Assembly: GCA_012800145.1 (NCBI GenBank)
Contig: JAAZJW010000029.1
Coordinates: 1 to 6,523, forward strand
Source of the DNA: Clostridiales bacterium
GTDB lineage: Bacteria; Bacillota; Clostridia; Peptostreptococcales; Natronincolaceae
Direction: 5' to 3'
Length of the DNA: 6,523 nt
Shown here in pieces: positions 5,760 through 6,523 of this stretch (position 1 is its first letter; every line of letters starts with the position of its first letter). A program made the position numbers and the translations under genes. A model generated the notes under the pieces. That model searched no databases and was not told where the DNA came from. It saw nothing but the letters and a program-made list of their open reading frames with translations.

Positions 5760-6341
5760 ATGCTGTTTTATAGGATTGTAAAGAGTTTTGCGGGGTTTTT
5801 ACTTTCCCTAGTTTACAGAATAGAGATCAGAGGGAAAGAATATATTCCAAAAGAAGGCAGGGGCGTGGTGTCTTCCAACCATTTCAGTTTAATGGATCCT
5901 ATTGTTATCGCAGCACTTTTACCGAGAAAGGTTAACTATATGGGAAAAGAGGAGCTATTTTCTAATAGACTTTTTGCTTCAATTTTAAATAAATTAGGGG
6001 TATTTCCTGTGAAGCGGGGCGGTGCTGATATTGGAGCAGTAAAAACAGCGTTAAAGATTTTAAACAATGGGGAGATTTTTGGTATATTTCCTGAAGGGAC
6101 CAGAAGTAAACAGGGTGAAATTTTAAAAGCAAAACCCGGTTTAGCTATGGTTGCAATTAAAACAAAGAGCCCTGTTATACCGGTGGCTATTACGGGAAAT
6201 TATAAACCTTTTAGTAAAATAAAAATAATGATAGGAAAACCTATAGACTTATCTGATTATTATGGGAAAAAGGTTTCTACTGATGAGTATCAAAAGTTAA
6301 GCCAAAACATATTAAATGTGATTAGAGAACTGGCAATTTAG
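5760..6341 (+). CDS. plsC: 1-acyl-sn-glycerol-3-phosphate acyltransferase (PlsC family)
   Basis: PlsC acylates lysophosphatidic acid at the sn-2 position to give phosphatidic acid, at the cytoplasmic face of the membrane. The 193-aa protein is a compact family member. The catalytic HX4D box is NHFSLMD (40-46, with H41 and D46); motif II is the VKRGGAD region (84-90); motif III is FPEGTRS (110-116), which binds the glycerol phosphate; motif IV is VIPVAITG (139-146). A hydrophobic N-terminal stretch (about 7-18) may associate with the membrane. The ATG lies 10 nt after GGAGGAGGGG (5740-5749), inside the 3' end of cmk, with only 4 nt between the genes. CTP from the Cmk branch and phosphatidic acid from PlsC meet in CDP-diacylglycerol synthesis, a reasonable logic for the pairing though only inference. 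The family also includes lyso-ornithine-lipid and other acyltransferases, so the exact acceptor is not proven. Confidence 0.93.
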   Translation: MLFYRIVKSFAGFLLSLVYRIEIRGKEYIPKEGRGVVSSNHFSLMDPIVIAALLPRKVNYMGKEELFSNRLFASILNKLGVFPVKRGGADIGAVKTALKILNNGEIFGIFPEGTRSKQGEILKAKPGLAMVAIKTKSPVIPVAITGNYKPFSKIKIMIGKPIDLSDYYGKKVSTDEYQKLSQNILNVIRELAI

Positions 6342-6405
6342 TGAAATATGGGTTTATTTGCAATTAATAAAGGATTTTCATGTTTTATGTAGAATTATTG
6401 CAGAG

Positions 6406-6421
6406 TTGATTATATAATCAA
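6406..6421. promoter_or_regulatory. perfect 16-bp palindrome upstream of ispH, overlapping a TATAAT
   Basis: TTGATTAT is followed directly by its reverse complement ATAATCAA. The site contains a perfect TATAAT (6413-6418) 21 nt before the ispH ATG, but no convincing -35 lies at 16-18 nt. It could be a dimeric repressor's operator over a promoter, a -10 region by itself, or chance in AT-rich DNA. No terminator is visible between plsC and ispH, so ispH may also be read through from cmk-plsC. Confidence 0.4.
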
Positions 6422-6439
6422 ACATATGGGAGGATATAG

Positions 6440-6523
6440 ATGAAGGTTATTGTAGCAGACCACTCCGGGTTTTGTTTTGGGGTAGAAAGAGCCATAAAGA
6501 TTGCTTTTGGGAAATTAGATGAC
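6440..6523 (+). CDS. ispH: 4-hydroxy-3-methylbut-2-enyl diphosphate reductase (IspH/LytB), 5' part
   Basis: Only the first 28 codons are in the window; the frame runs off the end. The N-terminus MKVIVADHSGFCFGVERAIKIA matches the IspH signature GFCFGVxRA, in which C12 is the first of the three cysteines that hold the iron-sulfur cluster. IspH carries out the last step of the MEP pathway, reducing HMBPP to IPP and DMAPP. The start is well supported: GGGAGG (6428-6433) lies 6 nt before the ATG, and the protein begins at the usual point. In many Clostridia this gene is followed by, or fused to, ribosomal protein S1 domains, which cannot be checked here. Confidence 0.92.
   Translation, partial: MKVIVADHSGFCFGVERAIKIAFGKLDD

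Noticed and set aside
1..6523. Mobile elements, CRISPR arrays, tRNA or rRNA genes, and defence systems
   Set aside because: No transposase, integrase, regularly spaced repeats, cloverleaf or defence-type domain was seen. The genes are ordinary chromosomal housekeeping genes in one orientation.

Overview
The window is AT-rich chromosomal DNA from a low-GC Gram-positive bacterium, most likely an anaerobic member of the Clostridia. This rests on strong purine-rich Shine-Dalgarno sites before nearly every gene, the stand-alone carboxyltransferase, the clostridial-type SurE motif, and the gene run cmk-plsC-ispH. The genus cannot be fixed from the sequence. All genes lie on the + strand, with short gaps and no gene-free stretch over 300 bases. 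I see no mobile element, CRISPR array, tRNA or rRNA.

Layout: (1) 1-357 is the 3' end of a tRNA wobble-uridine methyltransferase of the MnmM/YtqB family. (2) 477-1874 encodes a biotin-dependent carboxyltransferase subunit (oxaloacetate decarboxylase alpha / transcarboxylase 5S / PycB type) that has no biotin-carrier domain. It has its own Shine-Dalgarno site and a clear intrinsic terminator at 1886-1912. (3) 2088-2852 is surE, a nucleotidase, behind a probable extended -10 promoter. (4) 2960-3832 is an RpiR-type regulator with HTH and SIS domains, followed 19 nt later by a PhoE-like histidine phosphatase (3852-4466). (5) 4527-4988 is an unrecognised single-pass membrane protein. (6) A promoter and a structured leader (about 4994-5107) precede cmk (5108-5755), which is tightly coupled to plsC (5760-6341). 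After a gap holding a perfect 16-bp palindrome comes the start of ispH (6440 to window end).

The genes are mostly housekeeping: tRNA modification, C3/C4 carboxyl transfer, nucleotide turnover (SurE, Cmk), phospholipid synthesis (PlsC) and isoprenoid synthesis (IspH). Cmk and PlsC are probably co-translated. No new multi-gene system is visible. The most interesting material is non-coding: the cmk leader, with a strong hairpin, a possible six-codon leader peptide ending in its loop, and pairing that could mask the cmk ribosome binding site; and the palindrome ahead of ispH. The uncharacterised membrane protein and the orphan carboxyltransferase are also worth a look.
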